DNA of 51,301 nt from Sulfurovaceae bacterium (GCA_016744805.1 JADGDQ010000011.1:1-51301); one strand, 5' to 3'; positions 9,526 to 18,595 are shown, numbered from the stretch's first letter. Notes: a model not told the origin generated them from the sequence alone. Made by a program: numbers and translations.

Positions 9526-10074
9526 TTAGTAGAGGTAGTTTACACCAACCATAATAGAGCCCATAGTATCTGCTGTTTCTCCATTAAAGAGTGAATAACG
9601 ATAGGAGAGATCTACATCTACACTACTTACATTCATAACAATACCAGCCTGTCCACCATATACAAAATCACTCTCATCAATAAATGTTGATTCATATCCC
9701 ATATATCCAAGGTTAGCACCAATATAAGGTCTCAGGTTTGTTTCATTTTCATACGCATTAATAAGGAAATAATCAATCATTATCATAGCTTTTTCATAAT
9801 TTTGATCTTCATCTTCATTATCATAATAATCAATTACAAAGCTTGTTCTCCACTCTTGATTTTGAGCACCAAGTTTGATACCAAATTCTACACCTGAACC
9901 TTCATAAAAAGCATTATATGTATCTCCATCCCAGATATTCATATACCTCGCAGCTTGTAGTTGTGTATTTCCAACCTCTATACCTATAAAACCAGTACCT
10001 ATATCTATATTCTCTGCATAAAGAGACCCACTCAATGCGATACTTACAAGACCTATTTTTATTTTATTTGTCAC
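9526..10074 (-). CDS. Small outer-membrane beta-barrel protein
   Basis: A 182-residue protein with an N-terminal signal peptide (cleavage probably after SLYA, residue 20). The mature chain alternates polar and hydrophobic residues and ends in an aromatic Tyr (GVNYLY), the pattern of an eight-stranded OmpA/OmpW-like barrel. The segment GAQNQEWRTSFVIDYYDNEDEDQNY looks like strands with an acidic extracellular loop. It is immediately upstream of the Ig-repeat lipoprotein in the same operon. No ligand can be inferred. Confidence 0.75.
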   Translation of the reverse strand: MTNKIKIGLVSIALSGSLYAENIDIGTGFIGIEVGNTQLQAARYMNIWDGDTYNAFYEGSGVEFGIKLGAQNQEWRTSFVIDYYDNEDEDQNYEKAMIMIDYFLINAYENETNLRPYIGANLGYMGYESTFIDESDFVYGGQAGIVMNVSSVDVDLSYRYSLFNGETADTMGSIMVGVNYLY

Positions 10075-10175
10075 TACTAACTCCTCTATTTTATTACTAT
10101 ATATTTCATAGTAAGATATTATTTAACATAATAATATCATAGTTTTATATTTTTTAATCTTAAAATACTTTAGTG

Positions 10176-11306
10176 CTACTTCAGGTCAATAATAAACTTA
10201 CGACCTCGTGTTGGAGAATCCAAAAATGAGTCTAATTGACTAGTAGGCATAATAGTGTTATCTATAAATTTATTATATAATTCATTAGAGTAACTGATGT
10301 TTTTTCCTATAAGTTTTTGAGCTAATTGGTGTACTGACATAGCATAGTAATCATTATGATTATATCGAGTAATGGCATAAAAATTTTTTGTTCCAAACCA
10401 CATTTCATCATGGTTTGAGCGGTCTAGCTTTATTAAATAAATATCACCACGATAGTTTGTTACCCTTTTTGTACGAAGTTCTCGTAGTTGTACCCGTTTA
10501 TATTTATATTTATACCCTGTTTTTTTGGCTCTATACCGTTTGCCAAAAAACGAGACAGGGATGGCTACTTCTTGGTTTTTTTTCCAACCACTCTTTTTGA
10601 GATAGTGAGCAATGCTTCCTATTGCGTCACTATGATTATGTAGACTTATTTTGCCATCATTATTAAAATCAATCGCCAAAGGTTTATAGTTAGTTGGCAT
10701 AAATTGCCCCAAACCTATAGCACCTGCGTATGAGCCTTTGACTTTTTTAGGGTTTATTTTTTGTTCTTTTGCAAGGAGTAAAAAGGCTTTGAGTTCTGAA
10801 CGAAAAAAACTTTGTCGTCGATTTGTCTCAAAAGCTAGGGTAGCGAGTGTATCAAATACAGGATATTTGCCTGTATTAGCACCATAGTAGCTCTCTATAC
10901 CAATAATAGCGGTAATGTACTCTGGGGATACTCCATATTTTTTATAGGCTCTATTGAGTACCTTTTTGTGTTTTTTTAGATAGGCTTGTCCTCTTTTTAC
11001 ACGAGAGGCTTTTAGAAGATTATGTGAGTATTTATCCCAAGAGCCTGTCCCTAAAGGTTTGCTACGCTTTTTGTTAGGTCTCTTTTTTGAGGCGAGAGGT
11101 TTTATTTTTTTATTATAAAAAGAGAGAGCTGTTTGTTGGTAGCTCACACTCCCAAAAAGATTTGTAAGATAGGTTCTATTCATATCCTCAAAATCAACTA
11201 ATTCATTAATAAACACACTTACAGTAGGCTTTAACAGATAGTTGCGTTTTTCTGCTTCTGCTACCACAAAAAACGATAACAAGAGCAATAGCACAGCTTT
11301 TTTCAT
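10176..11306 (-). CDS. mltB: Lytic murein transglycosylase B (MltB family)
   Basis: A 376-residue peptidoglycan lytic transglycosylase of GH103/MltB type, cleaving the MurNAc-GlcNAc bond to leave 1,6-anhydroMurNAc. A signal peptide covers about residues 1-19 (no lipobox Cys, so a soluble periplasmic form). The catalytic Glu is E138 in IIGIESYYG. The family motifs GAIGLGQFMPTNY and DFNNDGKISLHNHSDAIGSIAHYL follow. A very basic stretch, residues 65-84, precedes the core. It starts 6 bases after the patatin stop, so the two are co-transcribed. Confidence 0.9.
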   Translation of the reverse strand: MKKAVLLLLLSFFVVAEAEKRNYLLKPTVSVFINELVDFEDMNRTYLTNLFGSVSYQQTALSFYNKKIKPLASKKRPNKKRSKPLGTGSWDKYSHNLLKASRVKRGQAYLKKHKKVLNRAYKKYGVSPEYITAIIGIESYYGANTGKYPVFDTLATLAFETNRRQSFFRSELKAFLLLAKEQKINPKKVKGSYAGAIGLGQFMPTNYKPLAIDFNNDGKISLHNHSDAIGSIAHYLKKSGWKKNQEVAIPVSFFGKRYRAKKTGYKYKYKRVQLRELRTKRVTNYRGDIYLIKLDRSNHDEMWFGTKNFYAITRYNHNDYYAMSVHQLAQKLIGKNISYSNELYNKFIDNTIMPTSQLDSFLDSPTRGRKFIIDLK

Positions 11307-11312
11307 CTATTA

Positions 11313-13406
11313 TTACCGATACAACCAATAGAGTAAACTAGGAATATTCTCTATACCCAAATAAAAATAGTCATTATCCTCATGCCCTCCATGCCGTCTC
11401 ACATAGGTAAATCTAAATATATCCAAAACATCTACATAGACATTGCCACCATAGAAGGTATCTTCATCATAAAATGACCCCTCAACATTTCCAAATCCAC
11501 TCAAACCTCCACCTAACTTAAGCGTATCTCCAAACTTCCTAAAGACATTTATATCTGCACGAATAAAGTCACCCTCATTATCATTAAAATTATAAGATGG
11601 TTTAATCTCTACACCATTAATATACTCCATATCTTTGTGCCAGTATCCTGCATAGGCAAAACTTAGTCCACCATTGACTGTATCTACAGAAAATTCTGAG
11701 GGCATAAATCTTAGGGCTGTTCTAAGTGTTTCATTTCCTTTGTCTATAGGTGCATGAATAGGGAAAAACTCCCATCCTTCCCTATCATGAATAAAGCCCT
11801 CTCCTGCCCATGCAGCAAAGTTCATAGCTGTAGCCATAGGTTGGTGTTCGGGGTACACTCCTGCTCTATCATTTTCTAGTGTTGTAATGCGATTGACTAT
11901 ATAACGCATAGGTCGTTTATACCAATATTCTGGATTTTTTGTTGCATAATAGAGAAATGATTTCTTTTTGTGTGGTAAATACTTGAGGTCTAATTTACTA
12001 AGAAAAAGTTCAAAATTTTTGTTGCTATATCTTTTGGAGTCTTGGACACTCATATCAAAAGCATTATAAATAGCCCCATAGCGATTATTTGTTATAGGCT
12101 TTTTATGTTGAAACTCTGTGGCTAAAAATAGATTATATGCACTAAGTGCTTCTCTATTTTTGTCAATTTCAAGATATTTCATAAGCAAGTTCATAAGCTC
12201 TATTTGAGATTTATCAGAATGAATAGACTGTTTTTTGAGTACAGAAGCTAAATGAAAAATAGCATCATAAACACCTACATGATAATCATACAGACGAAAG
12301 TTTCTATCCATAAAAGCCCCAAAATGCTCCAAAAATCCAGCTGTCAAAGGGTGATAACGAGAAGATAATACCAGTTTAAGGTCAGAATTTTTAAAATATT
12401 TATTAATAGCTTGATAAAGTTTCATCTGTTGAAAAATCTCAACAGCACTACTCAAAGGAGAGGCACTAGAGGTCAAAAACCCTATAGGCACCTCTTCATT
12501 CTCCTCTTCTTGTGTCAAGGCTTTCTCTTTTCGCATATTACTAGGATCCATAAAAACAAAAAATTGTGCTTTAGGATTGAGTTCTGTAGCAAGTTGCAGA
12601 GGAATATTATCATACGCACCACCATCTATAAAATAGCTAGAGCGGAGTTCATTTTTGTATTTATAATCTAGTTTTACCTGTTCAAATGCCCCAGGAAAAG
12701 CAGAAGATGCAAAGAGAACATCTGTGATTTTTTTGTAATCTTTCTCTATATTTGGAATAGAGATAAAAAAATCTGTACTAGGAGGCATCTGTTTATTGGC
12801 TACTCTTAATCTTCCATTTGACTCTTTGAGTGTAAAAGGGACAGAGAAGTGTTGATTTCTAATTTTGATACCTTGAAACTCCTCTATAATTGGTTTGGCT
12901 TTTGTGACAGAGAAACCAATAGGAACTTCACACCCTTTTTTATAGATAGGCTTAGACATATGCTCCATAAGTTGGTCGGCTTTTTTATAGAGTTCTCTTC
13001 TACTAAAGAGTGTACTTTTATTGTTGGGGTCTTGCCCCTCTATTGTAAGGTCTTCTATCCCAAGATTAACCCAAGTTTCAAAAAATAGATTATCATCAAC
13101 ACTATTTTTTAAGTTTATAGATGGCTTTTGACACCAATAAACAGAAGCCAAAAGAGCATTAATAGACCCCGCTGATGCCCCAGAAATAGAACGAAGAGTA
13201 GGATTGAGTATAGGGCTACTCTCTTTCATCTCCGAGAGCATTCTAATAAGCGCCCAGTTATACCCAGACTGATACGCACCTAGGCTCACCCCACCACTAA
13301 TAGTCATAGAGAAATCAATAGGTTTTCGTGTCTCCAACGAAGAAGAAGAGGCAAAAAGAAGCGTAGAAGCCACAGAGAAAAAGATGAATTTTTTTATTAT
13401 ATGCAT
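11313..13406 (-). CDS. Patatin-like phospholipase with C-terminal extension
   Basis: A 697-residue secreted patatin. A signal peptide covers about residues 1-20. The oxyanion-hole segment SGGVSLGAYQSG starts at residue 37, the nucleophile is S78 in GASAGS, and the catalytic Asp is D261 in the DGG motif. These form the Ser-Asp dyad of patatin lipases. The region after about 400 is long and ends in alternating aromatic strands (FTYVRRHGGHEDNDYFYLGIENI) that could form a small outer-membrane barrel or beta domain, as in PlpD-like proteins, although no POTRA domain is obvious. First gene of a pair with mltB. Confidence 0.85.
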   Translation of the reverse strand: MHIIKKFIFFSVASTLLFASSSSLETRKPIDFSMTISGGVSLGAYQSGYNWALIRMLSEMKESSPILNPTLRSISGASAGSINALLASVYWCQKPSINLKNSVDDNLFFETWVNLGIEDLTIEGQDPNNKSTLFSRRELYKKADQLMEHMSKPIYKKGCEVPIGFSVTKAKPIIEEFQGIKIRNQHFSVPFTLKESNGRLRVANKQMPPSTDFFISIPNIEKDYKKITDVLFASSAFPGAFEQVKLDYKYKNELRSSYFIDGGAYDNIPLQLATELNPKAQFFVFMDPSNMRKEKALTQEEENEEVPIGFLTSSASPLSSAVEIFQQMKLYQAINKYFKNSDLKLVLSSRYHPLTAGFLEHFGAFMDRNFRLYDYHVGVYDAIFHLASVLKKQSIHSDKSQIELMNLLMKYLEIDKNREALSAYNLFLATEFQHKKPITNNRYGAIYNAFDMSVQDSKRYSNKNFELFLSKLDLKYLPHKKKSFLYYATKNPEYWYKRPMRYIVNRITTLENDRAGVYPEHQPMATAMNFAAWAGEGFIHDREGWEFFPIHAPIDKGNETLRTALRFMPSEFSVDTVNGGLSFAYAGYWHKDMEYINGVEIKPSYNFNDNEGDFIRADINVFRKFGDTLKLGGGLSGFGNVEGSFYDEDTFYGGNVYVDVLDIFRFTYVRRHGGHEDNDYFYLGIENIPSLLYWLYR

Positions 13407-13445
13407 AAAAAATACCTTGTTAGATTAGAGTTTTTTAATTGAATA

Positions 13446-13451
13446 ATTGTA
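13446..13451 (-). promoter_or_regulatory. Possible -10 box for the patatin-mltB pair
   Basis: On the minus strand this reads TACAAT, 40 bases upstream of the patatin ATG. It is the best -10 match there, but only five of six bases fit. Confidence 0.3.
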
Positions 13452-13538
13452 TCAAATTTATATGATTATGGAGGTTAATATATACTCTTCCAACTCTATT
13501 TAACATAATTTTTAAATTTAAAGAATAAGATAGTATCC

Positions 13539-13562
13539 TTTTGCTTTTGCTTTTGCTTTAGC
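13539..13562 (+). repeat. TTTTGC hexanucleotide tandem repeat
   Basis: Three perfect copies of TTTTGC are followed by one copy with a single change (TTTAGC). The repeat lies in the 296-base gap between the patatin gene and the ATPase cassette, about 140 bases upstream of the ATPase start. The rest of the gap is A/T-rich without an open frame. A repeat this short may simply be low-complexity DNA. Confidence 0.6.
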
Positions 13563-13702
13563 TTATTTGAAAGAGTATTTTTGATTTTAAATTATCTTTT
13601 TTCTTGACTTATAAAAAGTACCTAGTTTGGTGCTACTTAAAAGTGAAGACTTAATGCTAAGTGTGATTTTAGATATTATTTAAATAAAAATAAGGAATTC
13701 AA

Positions 13703-16234
13703 ATGATTGAATCAATAGAACAAGGTAGAAAGGAAGATGGTAATCGCTCCATTGCAAATAAAATAAAAAGTCGTTTACATGACTTAGAAAAAACAGTTGA
13801 GAGTAATTATGGTCGTTGGGGATGGGAGTTATTACAGAATGCAAAAGATAGTATTTCAAGTGAAGATAATCGTAAAGTTTCTATTTATATAGAATATAAC
13901 TCTGACTATGACTATATAAAGTTTGAACATGATGGTTTACATTTTACAGATTTGGATATAAGAGGACTGATTAATCAAATTTCATCTAAGGAAGTAGAAG
14001 AAGGTATTCAAACAAGAAATACTGGTCGTTTTGGAACAGGTTTTTTAACTACACATTTATTATCTAGAAAAGTGGAAATTTCTGGTGTTGTAAAATCAGA
14101 AGATAAAGATTTTTATAGTTTTGATTTTTTATTAGATCGTTCAGGTAAAACTACAACTATACTTGCTCAAAAAGTTGAAGAATCATGGAATGGATTTCAA
14201 GAATCAACACAAGAAATAAATTATGAGAATACGATGGATTTCAATACTTCTTTTAATTATTTACTTGAGACAGAAGAACAACAGTCTATTGCAAAAAGAG
14301 GTTTAAAAGAATTTTTAAAACTTATTCCTTTTGTATTGGCATTTATACCTAAAATACAAAATGTAACCATTAGAAATAAGGACTCTGATAAATTTATAAA
14401 ATTTGAAAACACAGGAGATATTCTTGATGATATTCTAATAAAAATTAAAAAAACACATAATTCAGAAGTTAGTGATATTTTAATTGCTATTGAAAACAAT
14501 GATAAGGTTTCTATCGCTACAGAAGTAGAAGAAATTAACGGAAAATATTCTGTAAAAGGTGTTGATAATGTTCCTAAACTATTTTGTGATTTTCCTCTTA
14601 TTGGAACGGAAAAATTTCATTTCCCTGTTATTGTTAATAGTTTCTATTTTAGTCCACAAACAGAAAGAGATGGCATTTGGTTAAAAGGTTTAGATGACAA
14701 TGAAGTAATTACTAATTATGAATTACTTCAATCTTCTGTAGAGTTATTTAAAATACTTCTAACTAAGATTTCAGAAAAAGAATATTTAAACTTATATAAT
14801 ATGGCAACTACTAAAGTACCTCTTACAGATGAGAGATACTTTGATAAAGATTGGTATATTGAGAATATCCAAAAATCTTTACGAGAATTTTTAATAAAGA
14901 CTGAAATAGTAGAAACATCAAGTGGTAGAGTATCAATTGAAGATGTTTATTTTCCAGATAAAGATTTAAATAAAGAATCTCGTGAAAAAATTTGGAAATA
15001 TTCATATGACTTGAAAGTAAATAAATTACCTACAAAGGAGCATATCCATAAATGGGCAGATATTGTATGGGGTGAATGTAAAAAAGTAGATATTGATGAT
15101 TTAGTAAATGATTTGAAAGGAAAAGAAAATATTTTAGAGCTAGAGTCAGCATTGGAATTAAACCAAGTTCAAACCTTTGAGTGGCTAAAAGAATGTTTAA
15201 ACTTTATATATGAACAAAATGAATATAGTTATCCTAGTTATAAAATTATTCCTAATCAAGAAGGAATTTTTAAAACTCATAGAGAACTATATCTTGATGA
15301 AATTGATGATGATGACCTTAAGAAAATAGCTACCTTATTAGGTCATAATTATTATGAAGAGTTAATTCATCAAGATTTATTTTATGAATTAGATATAGCA
15401 AAAATAAATATTGAGATGATAGCTTCTAAAATCACTACTCTTATGAATGAAGAGAATAATGATGAAGATAGAAAATATGCAATTACTATGCTGATAGAGT
15501 GGTTTGGGAATAATGAAGATAAAGGTAAAGAACATTTTTCATCTCTGTATAGTAAAAAAGAAAAATTGCTTGTAGATACCATAGAAGATAAGGAGAGAGA
15601 AAGCTTATATACTATCTTTAAGAGTGGTTTTAAAATGTCAGCTGTTGCAGATATGATTAGACAAGACCCTGTCAAAATTCAAAAAGCAGAAGAGTTAGAT
15701 GAACTTTTTAAAGAATATGGGGTCAGCAATATAGATGAATTAAAAGAAATAATTGCTAAAGAGAATACAAGATCATCATCTTTTGTCACACCCAAAGATG
15801 CTACATCAGAGGTATTAGCTAGTTTAGGTATTACTAATGATAAAGATTTTAAAATAGCACAAAAGTCTCATCCTCAGCTTTTCCACAATATCGTACCAAC
15901 ACAAGAGATGTATGAAGCTTCTCAGAGACTCATAAAAAGAGCTATGGATAATATAGAAAGTTATTTAAAAACTTTAGATGAATATAACTGTGAAGATATA
16001 GGTAAAACTGCTCCAACTATTTTAGGTGGAATAGTAAAGTATGGTCAAGAAATTAGTATTGTGGCAAGACCATCTGATTCTAATAAGATAGTTATAGGTT
16101 ATTATGAATCTGAAATACCTCTTTTAGAACTTGATGGAAGTGAACTTTGGTATGAAAATGGAAAAACTAACCCTCAACGAATGACATTAGGTAATTTATT
16201 GAAAACTACAAAAATCACAAGGATACCTGTATGA
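13703..16234 (+). CDS. Sacsin-like GHKL ATPase, predicted defense protein
   Basis: An 843-residue cytosolic protein with an N-terminal GHKL/HSP90-type ATP-binding fold like that of sacsin. The N-box is E42-L-L-Q-N46-A-K-D49, the G1 box is D77-G78 in FEHDGLHF, and the glycine lid is GRFGTGF at 108-114. The middle is long, acidic and helical, without recognised motifs. The C-terminal about 120 residues (a helical stretch, then VARPSDSNK and ELW near the end) look like a folded domain often seen at the end of bacterial sacsin-like ATPases. No transmembrane helix is present. The ATG has an AAGGAA site. It overlaps the AlbA/HEPN gene by four bases. A defense or stress role is inferred from the architecture and pairing. 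Confidence 0.75.
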   Translation: MIESIEQGRKEDGNRSIANKIKSRLHDLEKTVESNYGRWGWELLQNAKDSISSEDNRKVSIYIEYNSDYDYIKFEHDGLHFTDLDIRGLINQISSKEVEEGIQTRNTGRFGTGFLTTHLLSRKVEISGVVKSEDKDFYSFDFLLDRSGKTTTILAQKVEESWNGFQESTQEINYENTMDFNTSFNYLLETEEQQSIAKRGLKEFLKLIPFVLAFIPKIQNVTIRNKDSDKFIKFENTGDILDDILIKIKKTHNSEVSDILIAIENNDKVSIATEVEEINGKYSVKGVDNVPKLFCDFPLIGTEKFHFPVIVNSFYFSPQTERDGIWLKGLDDNEVITNYELLQSSVELFKILLTKISEKEYLNLYNMATTKVPLTDERYFDKDWYIENIQKSLREFLIKTEIVETSSGRVSIEDVYFPDKDLNKESREKIWKYSYDLKVNKLPTKEHIHKWADIVWGECKKVDIDDLVNDLKGKENILELESALELNQVQTFEWLKECLNFIYEQNEYSYPSYKIIPNQEGIFKTHRELYLDEIDDDDLKKIATLLGHNYYEELIHQDLFYELDIAKINIEMIASKITTLMNEENNDEDRKYAITMLIEWFGNNEDKGKEHFSSLYSKKEKLLVDTIEDKERESLYTIFKSGFKMSAVADMIRQDPVKIQKAEELDELFKEYGVSNIDELKEIIAKENTRSSSFVTPKDATSEVLASLGITNDKDFKIAQKSHPQLFHNIVPTQEMYEASQRLIKRAMDNIESYLKTLDEYNCEDIGKTAPTILGGIVKYGQEISIVARPSDSNKIVIGYYESEIPLLELDGSELWYENGKTNPQRMTLGNLLKTTKITRIPV

Positions 16235-17295
16235 TTATGAAAGATGAAGTAGTAGAACTGTTAAAGAAAGAAGAGAGTATTGAGCTTGAATTTAAAGCAG
16301 TTCTTCCACCTTCAAGATTACTTGCAAAATTAATTTCTTCATTTGCAAATACAGAGGGTGGTTATTTATTGCTTGGTGTTTTGGGAACTAACAATATAAA
16401 AGGATTGAGTGGGGATTTTTACGCTACTGATACTGTACATAAAGCTATTGATTTATTAAACCCAAAGCCTATAGTGAATTATGAGTATTTAGATATAACT
16501 GGTAAGAGAATATTTGTTATTGAAATTGATAAATCTGATATAGATATTTTATTTTCTGAAGATAAATATATTCGAGAAGATGATAAAACTATACTTGTTT
16601 CATCTATAGTGGAGTCTTTTACTGCAATAAGGTATCCTAAACTTTCAGAAATTTACTATAAATTAAATGAACAAAGTGAAAATGCAACAGAGTCCAAGAA
16701 AAAATATTTCAAACATATACAAAGTATTTTGAAAATAATGGATGATTTAGAAAGAATTTTATATCCTGATAATATAGATATTCCAACTTCTAACCAAGAA
16801 GGAAAGATACTTAGTCGTATTCTGTATTCATCATTTGCAGATAATTTTGAAACATATATGTCTGATTTATTATATGAAATATTCTTGGCAAAACCTGACA
16901 CACTAAAATCAGAACAAACAGTAACAGTTAAAGAAGTGTTAAATTGTACAGATTTACAAGACTTTATTGAATATTGGGCAAAACAAAAAATAGGGAAACT
17001 TCAAAAAGGTAGTGTTAAAGGTTTTATTGAAGATACTCCTCAAATTAAGAAATTAAATGTTTTAGAAAATAGTGAGATTAAGGAGATTGATAAACTATTA
17101 CAGATTAGACACCTGTATTCTCATAGAAATGGGATAGTAGATGATAAGTTTTTGAAGTTTTTGCCTGATATTGTAGAATTGAATAGTGAATTTATTATGT
17201 CTATAAGTGATATTGTTTATAAGTTAGAATATTTTATAGAGATTGTAAATAGAATAGATGATAGTGCTGTTGATAAATATAATTTAGCTATTTAA
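16231..17295 (+). CDS. AlbA_2 (Schlafen-type) protein with HEPN-like C-terminus
   Basis: A 354-residue cytosolic protein. Residues 8-130 form an AlbA_2/Schlafen-AlbA domain: E18-x-E20-x-K22, then the signature SFANTEGGYLLLGV at 37-50. Residues about 145-345 are all-helical and contain R293-x4-H298 in RHLYSHRNGIVD, the catalytic signature of HEPN ribonucleases of the RiboL-PSP/MAE type. The start codon overlaps the ATPase stop (ATGA), with AAGGA eight bases upstream, so the two are translationally coupled. A second in-frame ATG lies six bases on. AlbA_2 proteins often bind or cut nucleic acid and HEPN toxins cut RNA, so a nuclease effector switched by the ATPase is the likely reading. Confidence 0.75.
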   Translation: MIMKDEVVELLKKEESIELEFKAVLPPSRLLAKLISSFANTEGGYLLLGVLGTNNIKGLSGDFYATDTVHKAIDLLNPKPIVNYEYLDITGKRIFVIEIDKSDIDILFSEDKYIREDDKTILVSSIVESFTAIRYPKLSEIYYKLNEQSENATESKKKYFKHIQSILKIMDDLERILYPDNIDIPTSNQEGKILSRILYSSFADNFETYMSDLLYEIFLAKPDTLKSEQTVTVKEVLNCTDLQDFIEYWAKQKIGKLQKGSVKGFIEDTPQIKKLNVLENSEIKEIDKLLQIRHLYSHRNGIVDDKFLKFLPDIVELNSEFIMSISDIVYKLEYFIEIVNRIDDSAVDKYNLAI

Positions 17296-17315
17296 TAACT
17301 ACTAAATTACTTATA

Positions 17316-17339
17316 TACTTTATCCAAAAAGGATAAGTA
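17316..17339. terminator. Hairpin between the defense cassette and aspC
   Basis: TACTTTATCC (17316-17325) pairs with GGATAAGTA (17331-17339) if one T is bulged, giving a nine-pair stem with a five-A loop. It lies in the 69-base convergent gap, so it could stop both transcripts. No strong T-run follows. Confidence 0.4.
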
Positions 17340-17364
17340 CACAAGATTTAGAGTAAAAAGTATT

Positions 17365-18537
17365 TTATGCTCTAATAGAGTCAACAAACTTTCTAATACG
17401 GCGGATACCTTCGCGGATAGTTACCATATCGGTAGCATAGGAAAATCTAAAGTATCCCTCACTACCAAAGCCAATTCCAGGGACTACGGCTACGCCTGTT
17501 TCTCTTAGGAGGTCTTTACAAAACTCTATAGAGTCATTACTTACATCTTTGATATTTACAAAAAGATAGAAAGCTCCTTGTGGTCTAATAACACTAATTC
17601 CTGCTATTTCGTTCATAAGTTGATATGCCTCTATGGCTCTGCCCTCAAAGGCTCTTCGCATAGTCTCTATCTCTTCATCTACATCACCATTGAGTGCTGG
17701 GATAGCTGCTTTTTGGGTGATTGAGTTGATATTTGAGGTGCTTTGGCTTTGGAGTTTATTCATCACAGAGATAAGCTCATCATTTGCAGATGCCAAATAT
17801 CCAATACGCCATCCTGTCATAGCTACAGATTTGCTTAAACCATTGATAGTTACTGTTCGTTGGAACATATCAGGACTTATGCTTGCTGTTGCTGTAAATT
17901 CTGTGGTGCCAAAGACAAGTTTTTCATACATTTCATCACTTGCAATAACTATATTTGTGCCTTTAAGGACTTCTCCAATAGCTTTTAGCTCTTCTCTACT
18001 ATATACAGACCCTGATGGATTAGAAGGAGTAGTTAAGATAAGCATTTTTGTTCTAGGTGTAATAGCATTACGAAGCTGTTGAGGAGTAATTTTGAAGTTT
18101 GTCATATCATCTGTATTGATAACTACAGGAATACCACCACTATATTTGACTAATTCAGGATAAGTTACCCAATATGGTGCAGGAATAATCACCTCATCAC
18201 CATCATCAATTAATGCTTGAAAAAGATTAAATAAAGAGTGTTTAGCTCCATTACTTATAATAATTTGACTTGGTTTATAATCAAGATTATTATCTCTTTT
18301 TAGCTTTTCACTAACTGCTTCTAATAAATCTGGAGTACCTGGGACTGCTGTGTATTGTGTAAAGCCTGCTTTAATTGCTTTGATTGCTGCTTCTTTGATA
18401 GGCATTGGTGTACCAAAATCTGGCTCACCTGCAGAAAAGCTTAAAATATCTTTACCCTCTTCTTTAAGTTCTCTAGCCATTGTTGTAATAGCAATAGTTA
18501 ATGACGGTGAGAGTGTCTGTATGCGTTTAGATAACAT
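17365..18537 (-). CDS. aspC: Aspartate aminotransferase (class I PLP enzyme)
   Basis: A 390-residue fold-type I aminotransferase exchanging amino groups between aspartate and 2-oxoglutarate. The PLP lysine is K236 in NGLSKSVAMTGWRIGYL. The PYWVTYPE and TPSNPSG segments (substrate and PLP-phosphate contacts) and the C-terminal RFSYA arginine are those of the I-gamma (thermophile/Rhizobium AspB type) subgroup, which can also use prephenate in some species. Length is normal. It is monocistronic, with its own TATAAT in the divergent gap to the antiporter gene. Confidence 0.92.
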   Translation of the reverse strand: MLSKRIQTLSPSLTIAITTMARELKEEGKDILSFSAGEPDFGTPMPIKEAAIKAIKAGFTQYTAVPGTPDLLEAVSEKLKRDNNLDYKPSQIIISNGAKHSLFNLFQALIDDGDEVIIPAPYWVTYPELVKYSGGIPVVINTDDMTNFKITPQQLRNAITPRTKMLILTTPSNPSGSVYSREELKAIGEVLKGTNIVIASDEMYEKLVFGTTEFTATASISPDMFQRTVTINGLSKSVAMTGWRIGYLASANDELISVMNKLQSQSTSNINSITQKAAIPALNGDVDEEIETMRRAFEGRAIEAYQLMNEIAGISVIRPQGAFYLFVNIKDVSNDSIEFCKDLLRETGVAVVPGIGFGSEGYFRFSYATDMVTIREGIRRIRKFVDSIRA

Positions 18538-18577
18538 TTGATAAACCCTTTTAATTTAAAAATTTTATGATTGGTAA

Positions 18578-18583
18578 ATTATA
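18578..18583 (-). promoter_or_regulatory. -10 box for aspC
   Basis: Minus-strand TATAAT, 41 bases before the aspC ATG. It is back to back with the antiporter -10 in the 111-base divergent gap. Confidence 0.5.
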
Positions 18584-18595
18584 CTATTTTAATGG

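Noticed and set aside
13407-17364. Defense cassette as part of a mobile island
   Set aside because: No integrase, transposase, direct-repeat ends or tRNA border was found around it. Transfer remains possible but unproven from this window.
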